A stretch of DNA of 64,000 nt from Alphaproteobacteria bacterium (GTDB taxonomy: Bacteria > Pseudomonadota > Alphaproteobacteria > Micropepsales > Micropepsaceae), in the NCBI GenBank assembly GCA_028871345.1, contig JAGWNK010000018.1, positions 1 through 64,000 on the forward strand, read 5' to 3'. A program made the translations under genes and the position numbers. Under the pieces are notes generated by a model. It had not been told where the DNA came from and made no database searches. It saw only the letters and a list, made by a program, of their open reading frames with translations. Below, in pieces: positions 9,489 to 19,173 of this stretch (position 1 is its first letter; the number at the start of each line of letters is the position of its first letter).

Positions 9489-9517
9489 AGCAAGAAGACG
9501 AGCGCGGCAGCACATCG

Positions 9518-10912
9518 TCACGGCCGGTAGCAAACCGCTTTCGCCGCTTCGATCACGTCCTCGACCGAGGGCAGCGCCAGCTTCTCGAGATTGGCAGCAT
9601 ACGGCATCGGCACGTCTTTGCCAGCGACCTTGGCAGGCGGCGCATCGAGATAATCGAACGCCTGGTCGACCACCTGGGCGGCGATCTCGGAACCGATGGA
9701 GCAGATCGGCCAGCCCTGCTCGACCGTCACCAGACGGTTCGTCTTCTTGACGGACTCCACGACGGTCTGAGTGTCGAGCGGGCGCAAGGTGCGCAGGTCG
9801 ATGAGCTCCGCCTCGATGCCCTCCTTCGCCAGCGCTTCCGCCGCCTCCAGGATCAGACCGATGCAGATCGAATGGGACACCAGGGTGACATGCTTGCCCT
9901 GACGGATGACGCGCGCCTTGCCGATGGGCAGCACGAAGTCGTCGAGCTTCGGCACCGGGAAGGAGCGGCCGTAGACGATCTCGTTCTCCAGGAAGATCAC
10001 CGGATTCTCGTCGCGGATGGCGGCCTTCAGCAGGCCCTTGGCGTCGGCGGCGAAGTACGGCGAGATCACCTTGAGGCCCGGAACGTGTGCGTACCAGGAG
10101 CTGTAGTCCTGACTGTGCTGCGCCGCGACGCGCGCCGCCGGCCCGTTGGGGCCGCGAAACACGATCGGACAATGCATCTGGCCGCCGGACATGTAGCGCG
10201 TCTTGGCGGCGGAATTGACGATCTGGTCGATGGCCTGCATTGCGAAGTTCCAGGTCATGAACTCCACGATGGGCTTGAGCCCGCCGAAGGCGGCGCCGAC
10301 GCCGAGGCCGGCAAAACCATGCTCCGTGATCGGCGTGTCGATCACGCGGCGCTCGCCGAACTCGTCCAGCAGGCCCTGACTGACCTTGTAGGCGCCCTGG
10401 TACTGCGCGACTTCCTCGCCCATCAGGAAGACCGTGTCGTCGCGGCGCATCTCTTCCGCCATGGCGTCGCGCAAGGCTTCGCGCACCGTCATGGTGACCA
10501 TCTCGGTACCTTCCGGAACACTTGGTTCCGCCAGCGCGGGCCCGGCAGCAGGCGTGCCGGGAGCCGCGTGGCCATTGGCCTTGCGCGTTTCCGTCTCGCC
10601 CTTGGCCTGAGCCTTGGTCTCGGCGCGCGGCGCCTTGGCGCTCGATGCAGCCGCCGGCGAAGCTTCGCCGCCTTCCTGGATGAGCTCGGCGATAGGCGCA
10701 TTCACCTTCACGCCCTCGGTGCCTTCTGGCACGAGCAGCTTGCCGATGCGCCCCTCGTCGACTGCCTCAAATTCCATCGTCGCCTTGTCGGTCTCGATCT
10801 CAGCCAGGATGTCGCCGGACTTGACGGCGTCACCTTCCTTCACCAGCCACTTGGCGAGCTTGCCCTCCTCCATGGTCGGAGACAGGGCGGGCATGAGGAT
10901 CTGCGTGGACAT
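9518..10912 (-). CDS. pdhB: Pyruvate dehydrogenase E1 beta subunit with N-terminal lipoyl domain
   Basis: 464 residues, longer than the usual 325 because a lipoyl domain (residues 1-80) and an Ala/Lys-rich linker precede the E1-beta fold that begins near [19 protein letters not shown]. Beta subunits with their own lipoyl domain are known from alphaproteobacteria such as Sinorhizobium and Zymomonas. With PdhA it decarboxylates pyruvate using thiamine diphosphate and acetylates lipoate. The lipoyl domain differs from that of PdhC at only three of the first 75 positions. Its ATG shares one base with the pdhA stop (TGATG), implying coupled 1:1 synthesis. Confidence 0.95.
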   Translation of the reverse strand: MSTQILMPALSPTMEEGKLAKWLVKEGDAVKSGDILAEIETDKATMEFEAVDEGRIGKLLVPEGTEGVKVNAPIAELIQEGGEASPAAASSAKAPRAETKAQAKGETETRKANGHAAPGTPAAGPALAEPSVPEGTEMVTMTVREALRDAMAEEMRRDDTVFLMGEEVAQYQGAYKVSQGLLDEFGERRVIDTPITEHGFAGLGVGAAFGGLKPIVEFMTWNFAMQAIDQIVNSAAKTRYMSGGQMHCPIVFRGPNGPAARVAAQHSQDYSSWYAHVPGLKVISPYFAADAKGLLKAAIRDENPVIFLENEIVYGRSFPVPKLDDFVLPIGKARVIRQGKHVTLVSHSICIGLILEAAEALAKEGIEAELIDLRTLRPLDTQTVVESVKKTNRLVTVEQGWPICSIGSEIAAQVVDQAFDYLDAPPAKVAGKDVPMPYAANLEKLALPSVEDVIEAAKAVCYRP

Positions 10913-11922
10913 CAGGCGAACACGTCCGTGGTGAGCTCGGAAACGTCGGGCTCCGGGCTTTCGATGGCGAATTCGGCCGCCATGTTGACGGTCAGGCGGA
11001 TTTCCTTGTCGATGGCCTTCAGCTCGTCTTCCTTGATGATGCCCCGCGCCACCAGCCGCTGGCCGAAATGCTCGATCGGATCGCGCCGCTCGCGCACAGA
11101 CTGCACTTCCTCGCGCGTGCGGTACTTGGCCGGATCGGACATGGAATGGCCGCGGTAGCGGTAGGTTTTCATCTCAAGGATGATCGGTCCGTTTCCGCCG
11201 CGGCACCATTCGACCGCCTTGCTACCGGCGCCGTAGACCGCCTCGACATCCATTCCGTCCACTTCCTCGCCCGGGATGTTGAAGGATTCTCCGCGCTTGC
11301 AGAAGCGCGGCTCGGCGCTCGAGCGGCTGACGCTTGTGCCCATGGCGTACTGGTTGTTCTCGATAATGTAGATGACCGGCAGATTCCACAGCTTCGCCAT
11401 GTTGAAGCTTTCGTAGACCTGGCCCTGGTTGGCGGCGCCGTCACCCAAATAGGTCAACGTCACCGCGCCGTTGTTCTTGTAGCGGTTGGCGAAGGCGAGC
11501 CCGGTGCCCAGCGGAACCTGGGCGCCGACGATGCCATGTCCGCCATAGAACTGCTTCTCGGCGGAGAACATGTGCATCGAGCCGCCCTTTCCCTTGGAGT
11601 AGCCTGAGGAGCGGCCTGTGAGTTCGGACATTACGCCCTTCGGGTCCATGCCGCAGGCAAGCATGTGTCCGTGGTCGCGGTAGGCGGTGATCACCTGGTC
11701 GCGCGGCTCGATGGCGGCCTGCATGCCGACCACGACGGCCTCCTGACCGATATACAGGTGGCAGAAGCCGCCAATGAGCCCCATGCCGTAAAGTTGGCCG
11801 GCGCGCTCTTCGAAGCGACGGATCAGGAGCATGTCCGAATAGAACCGCTTGAGCTGTGCGGGACTCGGGGTCGGTCCGGCGTTGTTTACACCGGCTACAA
11901 CAGCCATTTTCGGTTCGCTCAT
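10912..11922 (-). CDS. pdhA: Pyruvate dehydrogenase E1 alpha subunit
   Basis: 336 residues. The thiamine diphosphate and Mg2+ site is visible as [20 protein letters not shown] ending in IIENN, and the mobile loop as [20 protein letters not shown]. It partners PdhB. ATG 11922 (MSEPKMAVV) is preferred over an in-frame start at 11979 because the conserved part begins soon after and the extra residues are low-complexity. First gene of the block pdhA-pdhB-GFA-pdhC-DUF3667-lpdA, all on the minus strand with overlaps or short gaps; ftsB lies 120 bp upstream. Confidence 0.95.
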   Translation of the reverse strand: MSEPKMAVVAGVNNAGPTPSPAQLKRFYSDMLLIRRFEERAGQLYGMGLIGGFCHLYIGQEAVVVGMQAAIEPRDQVITAYRDHGHMLACGMDPKGVMSELTGRSSGYSKGKGGSMHMFSAEKQFYGGHGIVGAQVPLGTGLAFANRYKNNGAVTLTYLGDGAANQGQVYESFNMAKLWNLPVIYIIENNQYAMGTSVSRSSAEPRFCKRGESFNIPGEEVDGMDVEAVYGAGSKAVEWCRGGNGPIILEMKTYRYRGHSMSDPAKYRTREEVQSVRERRDPIEHFGQRLVARGIIKEDELKAIDKEIRLTVNMAAEFAIESPEPDVSELTTDVFA

Positions 11923-12043
11923 CTGGGATCCGTCCACCGGTCGCCGCCCAGTGAGCGGCATGGGCGCGCGTTGTGGCAAGCGCTACCACTTTTTGCAAGC
12001 GCCGCACCCGTCCAGGGGCCGATTTGCGCCAGATTCAAACCGG

Positions 12044-12361
12044 TCAGGGCTTGTCCCGCGGGACAGCGATTTGACCTGGGGCACCGTCCATCAGCTTGGA
12101 ACGGGCCAGTTCTTCCACCAGATCGGGATCGGGCGTGCCGGACTTCATCAGGGCTATGCGATGCTCCAGACGTTCGCGTTGGTCGGTCAGGCCGGCGAGC
12201 TCGCCGCGTGCATCCGCCAACTGCGTCTGGGCGCCGTGCAGCGCTACGTAGCCGCGCTCACCCCACAGGGCGTAATAGCCGAAATAGGCGATCACCGCCG
12301 CACTGATCGCGGGCAGGATTGTCATGCCGAAGACGCGCGTGATGCTTCGTCTGATTCGCAT
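12044..12361 (-). CDS. ftsB: Cell division protein FtsB/DivIC-like septum formation initiator
   Basis: 105 residues: a short cytoplasmic N terminus, one membrane helix (MTILPAISAAVIAYFGYYAL), a periplasmic coiled coil (about residues 38-75) and a tail ending DKP. This is the FtsB topology; FtsB joins FtsL and FtsQ in the divisome and links septal ring assembly to peptidoglycan synthesis. Its location between eno and pdhA is conserved in alphaproteobacteria. The start ATG directly abuts a promoter region with three GANTC sites, with little or no room for a leader. Confidence 0.85.
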   Translation of the reverse strand: MRIRRSITRVFGMTILPAISAAVIAYFGYYALWGERGYVALHGAQTQLADARGELAGLTDQRERLEHRIALMKSGTPDPDLVEELARSKLMDGAPGQIAVPRDKP

Positions 12362-12397
12362 GACAAGAACGAATCACAGACTGATTCGGGTGGTCAA
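12353..12397 (-). promoter_or_regulatory. Putative ftsB promoter with three GANTC methylation sites
   Basis: On the minus strand TTGACC (12392-12397) can act as -35, with a -10-like ATTCGT 17 bases later. GANTC, the target of the CcrM adenine methylase, occurs at 12353-12357, 12371-12375 and 12383-12387; the last two form the inverted repeat CGAATCA...TGATTCG. GcrA of Caulobacter activates sigma-70 promoters with methylated GANTC near -10/-35, so this layout fits cell-cycle control of a division gene. Start of transcription would fall at or next to the ATG. This is inference from sequence only. Confidence 0.5.
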
Positions 12398-12469
12398 GCG
12401 GTTTTTCGTTAAACATCCATTACGCCAACACTAAGGACGTGTGACTGATCCTAGTTGACCTGACCAGTG

Positions 12470-12754
12470 CTATTGGACAACCGCAATTTGCTCTTCCTGG
12501 AATCCGGGATGGCGCCTGGCGCCGTGGAGGACGTGAACGACTTCAACATCGCCGCGCCGAATCCCATAGAAGATGATGTAAGGGTAGGCGCTCGGTGGCA
12601 GCGCGCGAAGACCACGCCGATGGGTGTTGCGCAATTTTCGCGGATAGTGACTGAGAAATTCGACGGCTCCCCGAATTGCGACCAACACATCGCTGGCCGC
12701 CAGCGGATTATCCTTCGCGATATAGCGATAGATCTCGTCGATTTCCAACAGCAC
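12470..12754 (-). pseudogene. ParE/RelE-family toxin, N-terminally truncated
   Basis: The frame reads LLEIDEIYRYIAKDN, a typical ParE helix, then RKLRNTHRRGLRALPPSAYPYIIFYGIRRGDVEVV in pieces matching the ParE/RelE core, and ends IAVVQ. The usual first beta strand (about 6-10 residues with a Met start) is absent: the only nearby start is GTG 12754, immediately before LLEID. Upstream DNA belongs to the antitoxin in another frame, without a stop between. A small deletion across the antitoxin-toxin junction explains both defects. A functional toxin is doubtful. Confidence 0.65.
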
Positions 12755-12975
12755 CGGCGCGCTCTTGCGAAAAGCTCTGCAACCTCTTCTTCTGACGCAA
12801 AATTCCCGTCCTCGGCAGCCGCGAGTCCGCGCTCGATGGCGGGCCACACCTCTTCGGAGACTTCAAAGAAGTCGTCCTCTGCAAGCCACTCAAGCGCTTC
12901 GAGTAACTCCTCTTGCTTTTCAGCGGGCAAGGCGCGGATGCGCTCCGCGATGGCTTCGAGCTGTTCTTTGGTCAT
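12755..12975 (-). pseudogene. ParD-like antitoxin with lost stop codon
   Basis: From ATG 12975 the frame gives MTKEQLEAIAERIRALPAEK and continues to SEEEVAELFARAR, the complete length of short antitoxins that pair with ParE toxins. Instead of stopping there, the frame runs on out of phase through the toxin sequence to a TAG at 12451, so the product would be 174 residues with a nonsense tail. Consistent with a deletion fusing the two genes. It lies between ftsB and eno and interrupts an otherwise conserved gene order. Confidence 0.6.
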
Positions 12976-13014
12976 ACTGCGACCATGGCGCAAATTGGGG
13001 GATGCCCCGAAATT

Positions 13015-13041
13015 GGAAAGGCCGCCTTGCGGCGGCCTTCC
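13015..13041 (-). terminator. Rho-independent terminator of eno
   Basis: An 11-bp inverted repeat (GGAAGGCCGCC, loop GCAA, GGCGGCCTTTCC on the minus strand) lies 24 bp downstream of the eno stop. The following bases are only moderately T-rich, so it may be leaky. It separates eno from the decayed toxin-antitoxin locus. Confidence 0.65.
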
Positions 13042-13064
13042 GATAGTAACCCAGGTAATCCGCA

Positions 13065-14684
<1,620 letters not shown>

Positions 14685-15098
14685 ATGACAGCAATACCTG
14701 CCGACCTCTTGAGCGCCATCATCACGCTGCTGGCGATCGGGTTGTATTTCTACATGGGCATCGTCGTCGGCCAGATGCGCCACAAGCACGGAATCAAGGC
14801 GCCCGCCACCTCGGGCGCGCCCGAGTTCGATTGTGCCATGCGAGTGCAGATGAACACCCTGGAGCATCTGCCGGTGTTCCTCGCCCTCCTCTGGCTGGGA
14901 ACCTTCTATTTCCACACCTGGCCCTGGCTGCCGGCGGCGCTGGGGCTCGTCTGGGTCGCCGGCCGCATCGCCTTCATGACCGGTTACATGTCCGCACCCG
15001 AGAAACGCTCGACCGGGTTTGCGATCTCCTCGGCGGCGGAGATCGTCCTCTTCATCGCCGTCGTGGCCGGCATCGTGCAGAGCTGGCCCACGGTCTAG
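14685..15098 (+). CDS. MAPEG family membrane protein
   Basis: 137 residues with four predicted membrane helices. The stretch EFDCAMRVQMNTLEHLPVFL matches the MAPEG signature, in which the Arg and Asn-x-x-Glu residues line the glutathione site. Family members include microsomal glutathione transferases and leukotriene synthases; bacterial ones are mostly uncharacterised. AGGGG lies ahead of ATG 14685. Its last 4 bases overlap the end of the convergent gene on the other strand. Confidence 0.85.
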   Translation: MTAIPADLLSAIITLLAIGLYFYMGIVVGQMRHKHGIKAPATSGAPEFDCAMRVQMNTLEHLPVFLALLWLGTFYFHTWPWLPAALGLVWVAGRIAFMTGYMSAPEKRSTGFAISSAAEIVLFIAVVAGIVQSWPTV

Positions 15099-15565
15099 TC
15101 GGTCAGCTGCGCCGCGGCCTGTCTCAGCTTGGCGTCGAAGTCGCCCTCCACCCCCGGCGGCAGATCGAACAGGATCGCCCCCTCGCTGGGATCGACGATG
15201 ATCAGACGCACGTTCGGTCCGCCCGCCGCGGTGATGACGCATTTCGCCTTGGTCCCCGTCTCGGGGACCGAGCCCGCCGCGACGAACTTGGAACTGCCGC
15301 CGGCGCTGCGCGCCGCGTTCCACAGCCGCTCGAAATCCGGCCAGTCGCTCTTGGCGAAGGCATAAGAGATGCGCAGGTCACCCTGGTGCATGCCGATCAG
15401 CGCAACGACGGTGTCGCCTTCCTTGTAGGTGAAGATATTGGTCTCGACCCCGTTGTTGGCATAGCTGCCGATGCTGTTCAGATCGCCGGCCCAGGCCGCG
15501 CTCCACAGGAAAGCCACGGCAAGCGCCGCCGTTCGCAAAGCCCGAAACAAAACGCAATTCCACAT
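15095..15565 (-). CDS. Exported protein of unknown function
   Basis: 156 residues with a clear signal peptide (LRTAALAVAFLWSAAWAGD), so probably periplasmic. I recognise no domain. The body has a mixed alpha/beta look and single Cys residues at the N terminus and at KCVITAAGGPN. ATG 15565 is preferred because AAGGGGGCG lies upstream; an in-frame Met at 15589 would put extra residues before the signal peptide. It lies 59 bp downstream of kdsA on the same strand and may be co-transcribed. Confidence 0.7.
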   Translation of the reverse strand: MWNCVLFRALRTAALAVAFLWSAAWAGDLNSIGSYANNGVETNIFTYKEGDTVVALIGMHQGDLRISYAFAKSDWPDFERLWNAARSAGGSSKFVAAGSVPETGTKAKCVITAAGGPNVRLIIVDPSEGAILFDLPPGVEGDFDAKLRQAAAQLTD

Positions 15566-15624
15566 GGTCGCCCCCTTCGTCGCCAGCAAAGCCTAGCCCC
15601 GCTCGTCGGGCATGGACAGCATCC

Positions 15625-16476
15625 TCATGGATGTGCCGGCCGCTTCTTGGTAATGGCATCAAGCGCCACCAAATCCGCCAGCAGCACCGGGAAGTCTTTC
15701 AGTTTGAGCATGTTGGGACCGTCGGAGGGCGCCTTGTCAGGATCCTGGTGCACTTCCATGAAAACGGCGGCCACGCCCACTGCAACCGCCGCGCGCGCCA
15801 AGACCGGAACCATGGCGCGGTCGCCGCCGGTCGAGGCTCCCAATCCGCCGGGCTGCTGCACCGAATGCGTGGCGTCGAACACCACCGGCACGCCGAACTT
15901 GGCCATGATCGGCAGGGCGCGCATGTCCGATATCAGCGTGTTGTAGCCGAAGCTGGCACCGCGTTCGGTGACCAGCACGTTGGGATTGCCCGCCCCCGTC
16001 ACCTTGGCGATGACGTTCTTCATGTCCCACGGGGCCAGGAACTGGCCCTTCTTGATGTTGATCACTCGGTGCGTGCGCGCGGCGGCCACCAGCAGATCCG
16101 TCTGGCGGCAGAGGAAGGCCGGAATCTGCAGAACGTCGACCGCCTCGGCCACGGCAGCGCACTGGTCGCGCTCGTGGACGTCGGTCAGCACCGGCAGGTC
16201 GAGCTCCTCGCGGATGTCGTTGAAGATCGGCAGCGCCGCCTCCAGCCCCAGGCCGCGCGCGGCGCCGGCGGAGGTGCGGTTCGCCTTGTCGAAGCTCGTC
16301 TTGTAGATCAGCCCGACGCCCGCCTTGTCGCAGACTTCCTTGAGCGCCGAGGCCATTTCGAAGGCGTGCACCCGGCTCTCCAACTGGCAGGGGCCGGCAA
16401 TGATCGTCAGCTTGTGGGCGTTGCCGACTTCGACGGAGCCGACTTTCACGGTGGCGTTGGCAGGGACGGCGGTCAT
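15625..16476 (-). CDS. kdsA: 3-deoxy-8-phosphooctulonate (KDO-8-P) synthase
   Basis: 283 residues. It condenses phosphoenolpyruvate with arabinose 5-phosphate to form KDO 8-phosphate for lipopolysaccharide core synthesis. Recognised by IIAGPCQLESRVHAFEMA, the KTSFDKANRTS motif, TDVHE and FLCRQTDLL. The residue in IIAGPCQLE distinguishes nothing, but FDKANRTS is typical of KdsA rather than of DAHP synthase. Presence indicates a Gram-negative outer membrane. Normal start and length; a metal-type assignment is not attempted. Confidence 0.95.
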   Translation of the reverse strand: MTAVPANATVKVGSVEVGNAHKLTIIAGPCQLESRVHAFEMASALKEVCDKAGVGLIYKTSFDKANRTSAGAARGLGLEAALPIFNDIREELDLPVLTDVHERDQCAAVAEAVDVLQIPAFLCRQTDLLVAAARTHRVINIKKGQFLAPWDMKNVIAKVTGAGNPNVLVTERGASFGYNTLISDMRALPIMAKFGVPVVFDATHSVQQPGGLGASTGGDRAMVPVLARAAVAVGVAAVFMEVHQDPDKAPSDGPNMLKLKDFPVLLADLVALDAITKKRPAHP

Positions 16477-16821
16477 GGCGAGCCAAATTCCTTGGTGACG
16501 TGGAAGCCTAGTTCAGGCGCCAACCGCCTTATAAGCGCTTTTGCGAGTCAAACCGAGGACCCCCCTAGCGCTGGGCGCCCATTTTCCATGGACCACACCC
16601 CCTTGACCATTGATGTTCAGATTTCGCCGCTATCACCGGGGCCCCTCCCCCCGTCCTCACACCGCCATCCCCACGCTTACGGCCAGAACATGGGTGACGT
16701 TTGCCTGCATTCAAGCAGCGTTGCTGACGTATTCGCAGCTTTTCATTAGGTGTGCGTCGCGGTCGCGGGCGGCAGAGATGGTTTGGGCGGCGAAGATGTG
16801 CGTTCCCCGCCGCCCGCCGTA
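16477..16821. other. Intergenic region upstream of kdsA
   Basis: 345 bp. On the minus strand TTGACT (16539-16544 region) and TTATAA lie about 60-80 bp before the kdsA start, but their spacing is wrong for a single promoter, so the assignment stays open. The remainder is GC-rich with no frame I would call a gene. Confidence 0.35.
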
Positions 16822-17466
16822 TCACGCTGCTTTGCGGAAGTCGCCCAGTTGCGCATCGAGAGCGCGCCTGAAGGCCGGACGCGCCGTGCAGCGCTCGACA
16901 TAGGCCGCCAGGCGCGGGTCGCCGGTGACGATGTCGGTCTCCGGCAGAGCCCGCAGCACGGTCGCCATCACGAGATCGCCAGCCGTGAAGCGGTCGCCGT
17001 CGAAATAGGGCTTGTCACCGAGCGCCTTGGAAAGGGATGCAAGCCGCTTCTTGACGAATTCCACCGCACCGGGGCGGCGCAGCTTGGCCCACTCCTGATC
17101 CTTGTACAGCACGTCGATCAGGGCGACGTTCATGACGAATGGCTCGATGGAATTGAGCGCCGCCACCACCCATTGCATGGCGCGCGCCCTGGCGTGCGGC
17201 TCTTTCGGCAGCAGCGCTTCGCTGCGCTCGCCGAGATAAAGGATGATGGCGCCGGTCTCGAAGAGGACGAAGTCATCTTCCTGGAAGATCGGGACCTGGC
17301 CGAACGGCTGCAGCGCGCGATACTCCGGCTTGTCCTGATCGCCCGGTTCAAGGAGCCGTGTGCGGTACGGCAGTCCAGCCTCTTCCAAGGCCCAGCGCAC
17401 GCGCAAGTCGCGCACCTGGCCGCGGGCGAAATCGGGAACCCATCGAAATGCTGAAATCGTGATCAT
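16822..17466 (-). CDS. Glutathione S-transferase family protein
   Basis: 214 residues. N-terminal thioredoxin-like domain (VRWALEEAGLPYRTRLLEPGD, then FGQVPIFQEDDFVLFETGAI with the cis-Pro and the glutathione-binding E-T/S element) and an all-helical C-terminal domain. Cytosolic; adds glutathione to electrophiles or acts as a related thiol enzyme. The MarR-family gene upstream on the same strand, 27 bp away, suggests that the pair forms an operon in which the regulator controls the transferase. Confidence 0.85.
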   Translation of the reverse strand: MITISAFRWVPDFARGQVRDLRVRWALEEAGLPYRTRLLEPGDQDKPEYRALQPFGQVPIFQEDDFVLFETGAIILYLGERSEALLPKEPHARARAMQWVVAALNSIEPFVMNVALIDVLYKDQEWAKLRRPGAVEFVKKRLASLSKALGDKPYFDGDRFTAGDLVMATVLRALPETDIVTGDPRLAAYVERCTARPAFRRALDAQLGDFRKAA

Positions 17467-17493
17467 GTCGCGTCTCTCCTTTGGATGCGTTGG

Positions 17494-17949
17494 TCAATCG
17501 TGTCGGGCTGCGAATAGGATGAGGGAAGGCCCCGCGGACACGCGGCGCAGGCTGTCGGCCGCCGGTTTGCCCATGGCCTCGGTCAATTCCTGTTGCACCA
17601 GGCGCCAAGCCGGAAGGGCCTTCTTCACGGCGCGCTGACCGGCCGGCGTGATGGCGGCGATATGGGCACGCGCGTCGTCCTCGTCCTGGCAAAGGGCGAC
17701 AAGCCCCTGCTCCGCCGCCACGGCGAGATTGCGCGTCAGAGTCGTGCGATCGGCGCCGATGAGCTCCGCCAGCTCGCCGATCGGTTGCGGTCCTGCCAGC
17801 TTGAGCGCCGACAGCAGCGTGAACTGCGTCGCCCGGATGCCGTGCGGGCGCAGAGCCTTGTCGAACCGCCGCGTGATGGCGCGCGCCGCCCGGCGCGACG
17901 CCAGGCACAGGCATTGGGTGGTCTGCAAGAGGTCCAAGTTAGCGTTCAT
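17494..17949 (-). CDS. MarR-family transcriptional regulator
   Basis: 151 residues with the winged-helix core LSALKLAGPQPIGELAELIG, ADRTTLTRNLAVAAEQGLV and a wing containing DDARAHIAAIT. MarR proteins bind as dimers to palindromic operators and release on ligand or cysteine oxidation; this one has Cys at 13 and 15 (QTTQCLCLAS), which could sense oxidants or electrophiles. Next gene is a glutathione transferase, which fits such a role. ATG 17949 lies directly at the predicted transcription start, so the mRNA may be leaderless; no ribosome binding site is visible. Confidence 0.85.
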   Translation of the reverse strand: MNANLDLLQTTQCLCLASRRAARAITRRFDKALRPHGIRATQFTLLSALKLAGPQPIGELAELIGADRTTLTRNLAVAAEQGLVALCQDEDDARAHIAAITPAGQRAVKKALPAWRLVQQELTEAMGKPAADSLRRVSAGPSLILFAARHD

Positions 17950-17950
17950 G

Positions 17951-17986
17951 CAAAGTCAGTGTATCTGCACCTATTATCACCGTCAA
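17951..17986 (-). promoter_or_regulatory. Predicted MarR/GST promoter and autoregulatory operator
   Basis: On the minus strand TTGACG (17981-17986) and TACACT (17958-17963) are separated by 17 bp. An imperfect inverted repeat, TGCAGATA...TTTGCA, spans the -10, where a MarR repressor would block polymerase. The predicted start lies about 2-3 bases before the ATG. Confidence 0.5.
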
Positions 17987-18080
17987 TGAAATTCGCGAAT
18001 GAATGGCAATAGCGCCGAGACTCCGCGCCGCGCGCGTCGCAACGCTGCTATGCTGGACCCGCCTTCTTGGGGAGGAATCC

Positions 18081-18503
18081 ATGAAAGCCATGACTCGTAC
18101 CGTTGCGATCGGCGCGGTGGCAGCTCTGTTGGGCGGCGTCGCGGCCTGGGGCGTCACGCAATCGACGGCGCCGACAACGACCTTGCGGCCGGTGGCACCC
18201 GTCTCGCCTGTTCTGCAGCCCACCGAGATCGACAAGCTGAAGGAACAGATCGCCGCGCTCGTGGCGGACGACCGCCAGAAGACGGCGGAACTCGGCCAGT
18301 TGAAATATGCGCTCAGCCAGACCACGAACGAGGTCGGGCAGCTGAAGACGAAGGTTGCCACGCTCGAAGCGCAGGCGCCGGACAACATGTCCAAGTCCGG
18401 CCATGGCCATTGCTCGAGTTACGGCGAGGAGACCGTCACCAATCTGCTGCACGACAACAATGCGCTGGTGCATGTCTGGCGCGGCTGCTCGGCCGGGCCG
18501 TAG
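18081..18503 (+). CDS. Small exported or membrane-anchored coiled-coil protein
   Basis: 140 residues. A signal peptide or anchor helix (VAIGAVAALLGGVAAWGV) is followed by a Pro/Thr-rich spacer, a coiled coil of about 55 residues (IDKLKEQIAALVADDRQKTA and on) and a C-terminal segment with two Cys (GHCSSY, WRGCSAGP) that could form a disulfide. No family recognised. GGGGAGGA stands 6 bases before ATG 18081, so this start is firm. A cytochrome c gene follows on the same strand after 114 bp. Confidence 0.65.
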   Translation: MKAMTRTVAIGAVAALLGGVAAWGVTQSTAPTTTLRPVAPVSPVLQPTEIDKLKEQIAALVADDRQKTAELGQLKYALSQTTNEVGQLKTKVATLEAQAPDNMSKSGHGHCSSYGEETVTNLLHDNNALVHVWRGCSAGP

Positions 18504-18617
18504 CCGATCGCGCGCATGATCCGCGGCGGTCCCGCCGGGAGCGACGCTGCGGCAGCTTCATAAGTTCCCGGAACCAAGGCGGGCCGCACGGGTTCTATGG
18601 GGAGCGCAGGAGCTCTC

Positions 18618-19172
18618 ATGCCCGTGATTGCCTGGCTTTCCGGAATAGTCATCGCGGTCGTGGTCGCGGTGATCGTGTATTTCTTCGCGGGCTTCTACAA
18701 CGTCTCGGCGCTGCGCCCAGGCAATTCCGTCATGTCGTCAGCGCTGGAGAGCATCCGCGAGGCCTCGGTCGAGCGCCATGCCGAGGCGACGCCGCCGGCC
18801 GGCCTCGACGATGCGTCCATGGTCCAGGCGGGTGCCCATGAGTTCGTCGAAGAAGGCTGCGTCATGTGCCACGGCAGCCCCGGCGTCAAACCCGCCAAGT
18901 TCGAACAAGGCCTCGATCCGCAGCCACCGGGCGTGGACGACATCGGACAGGACATGTCGGCGGCCGAAGTGTTCTGGATCATCCACAACGGCATCCGCAT
19001 GACGGCCATGCCGGCCTTCGGCGGCCACACCAGCAGCGACGAGCAGTGGAAACTAGTGTCCTACATCCGCCACATCCGCCAGGTGACGCCGCAACAGTTC
19101 GCAACCTGGAATGCGGACATGCATCCGCCCGCGCCGCGCGAAGGCGAGAAACCGGACTCCGACCGGGACTGA
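18618..19172 (+). CDS. Membrane-anchored mono-haem cytochrome c
   Basis: 184 residues. One N-terminal helix (MPVIAWLSGIVIAVVVAVIV) anchors the protein with the rest in the periplasm. The haem motif CVMCH has Cys81, Cys84 and His85; MTAMPAFGGH supplies the likely Met axial ligand. The tail is Pro- and charge-rich. It resembles electron-transfer cytochromes fused to an anchor such as CycM-like proteins. ATG 18618 has AGGAG upstream; the ATG at 18597 in the same frame has none. It ends 2 bp from the convergent export gene. Confidence 0.85.
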   Translation: MPVIAWLSGIVIAVVVAVIVYFFAGFYNVSALRPGNSVMSSALESIREASVERHAEATPPAGLDDASMVQAGAHEFVEEGCVMCHGSPGVKPAKFEQGLDPQPPGVDDIGQDMSAAEVFWIIHNGIRMTAMPAFGGHTSSDEQWKLVSYIRHIRQVTPQQFATWNADMHPPAPREGEKPDSDRD

Positions 19173-19173
19173 G

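Noticed and set aside
17347-17914. A 188-codon frame spanning the GST and MarR genes on the minus strand
   Set aside because: It crosses both real genes in a different phase and starts in the middle of the regulator.
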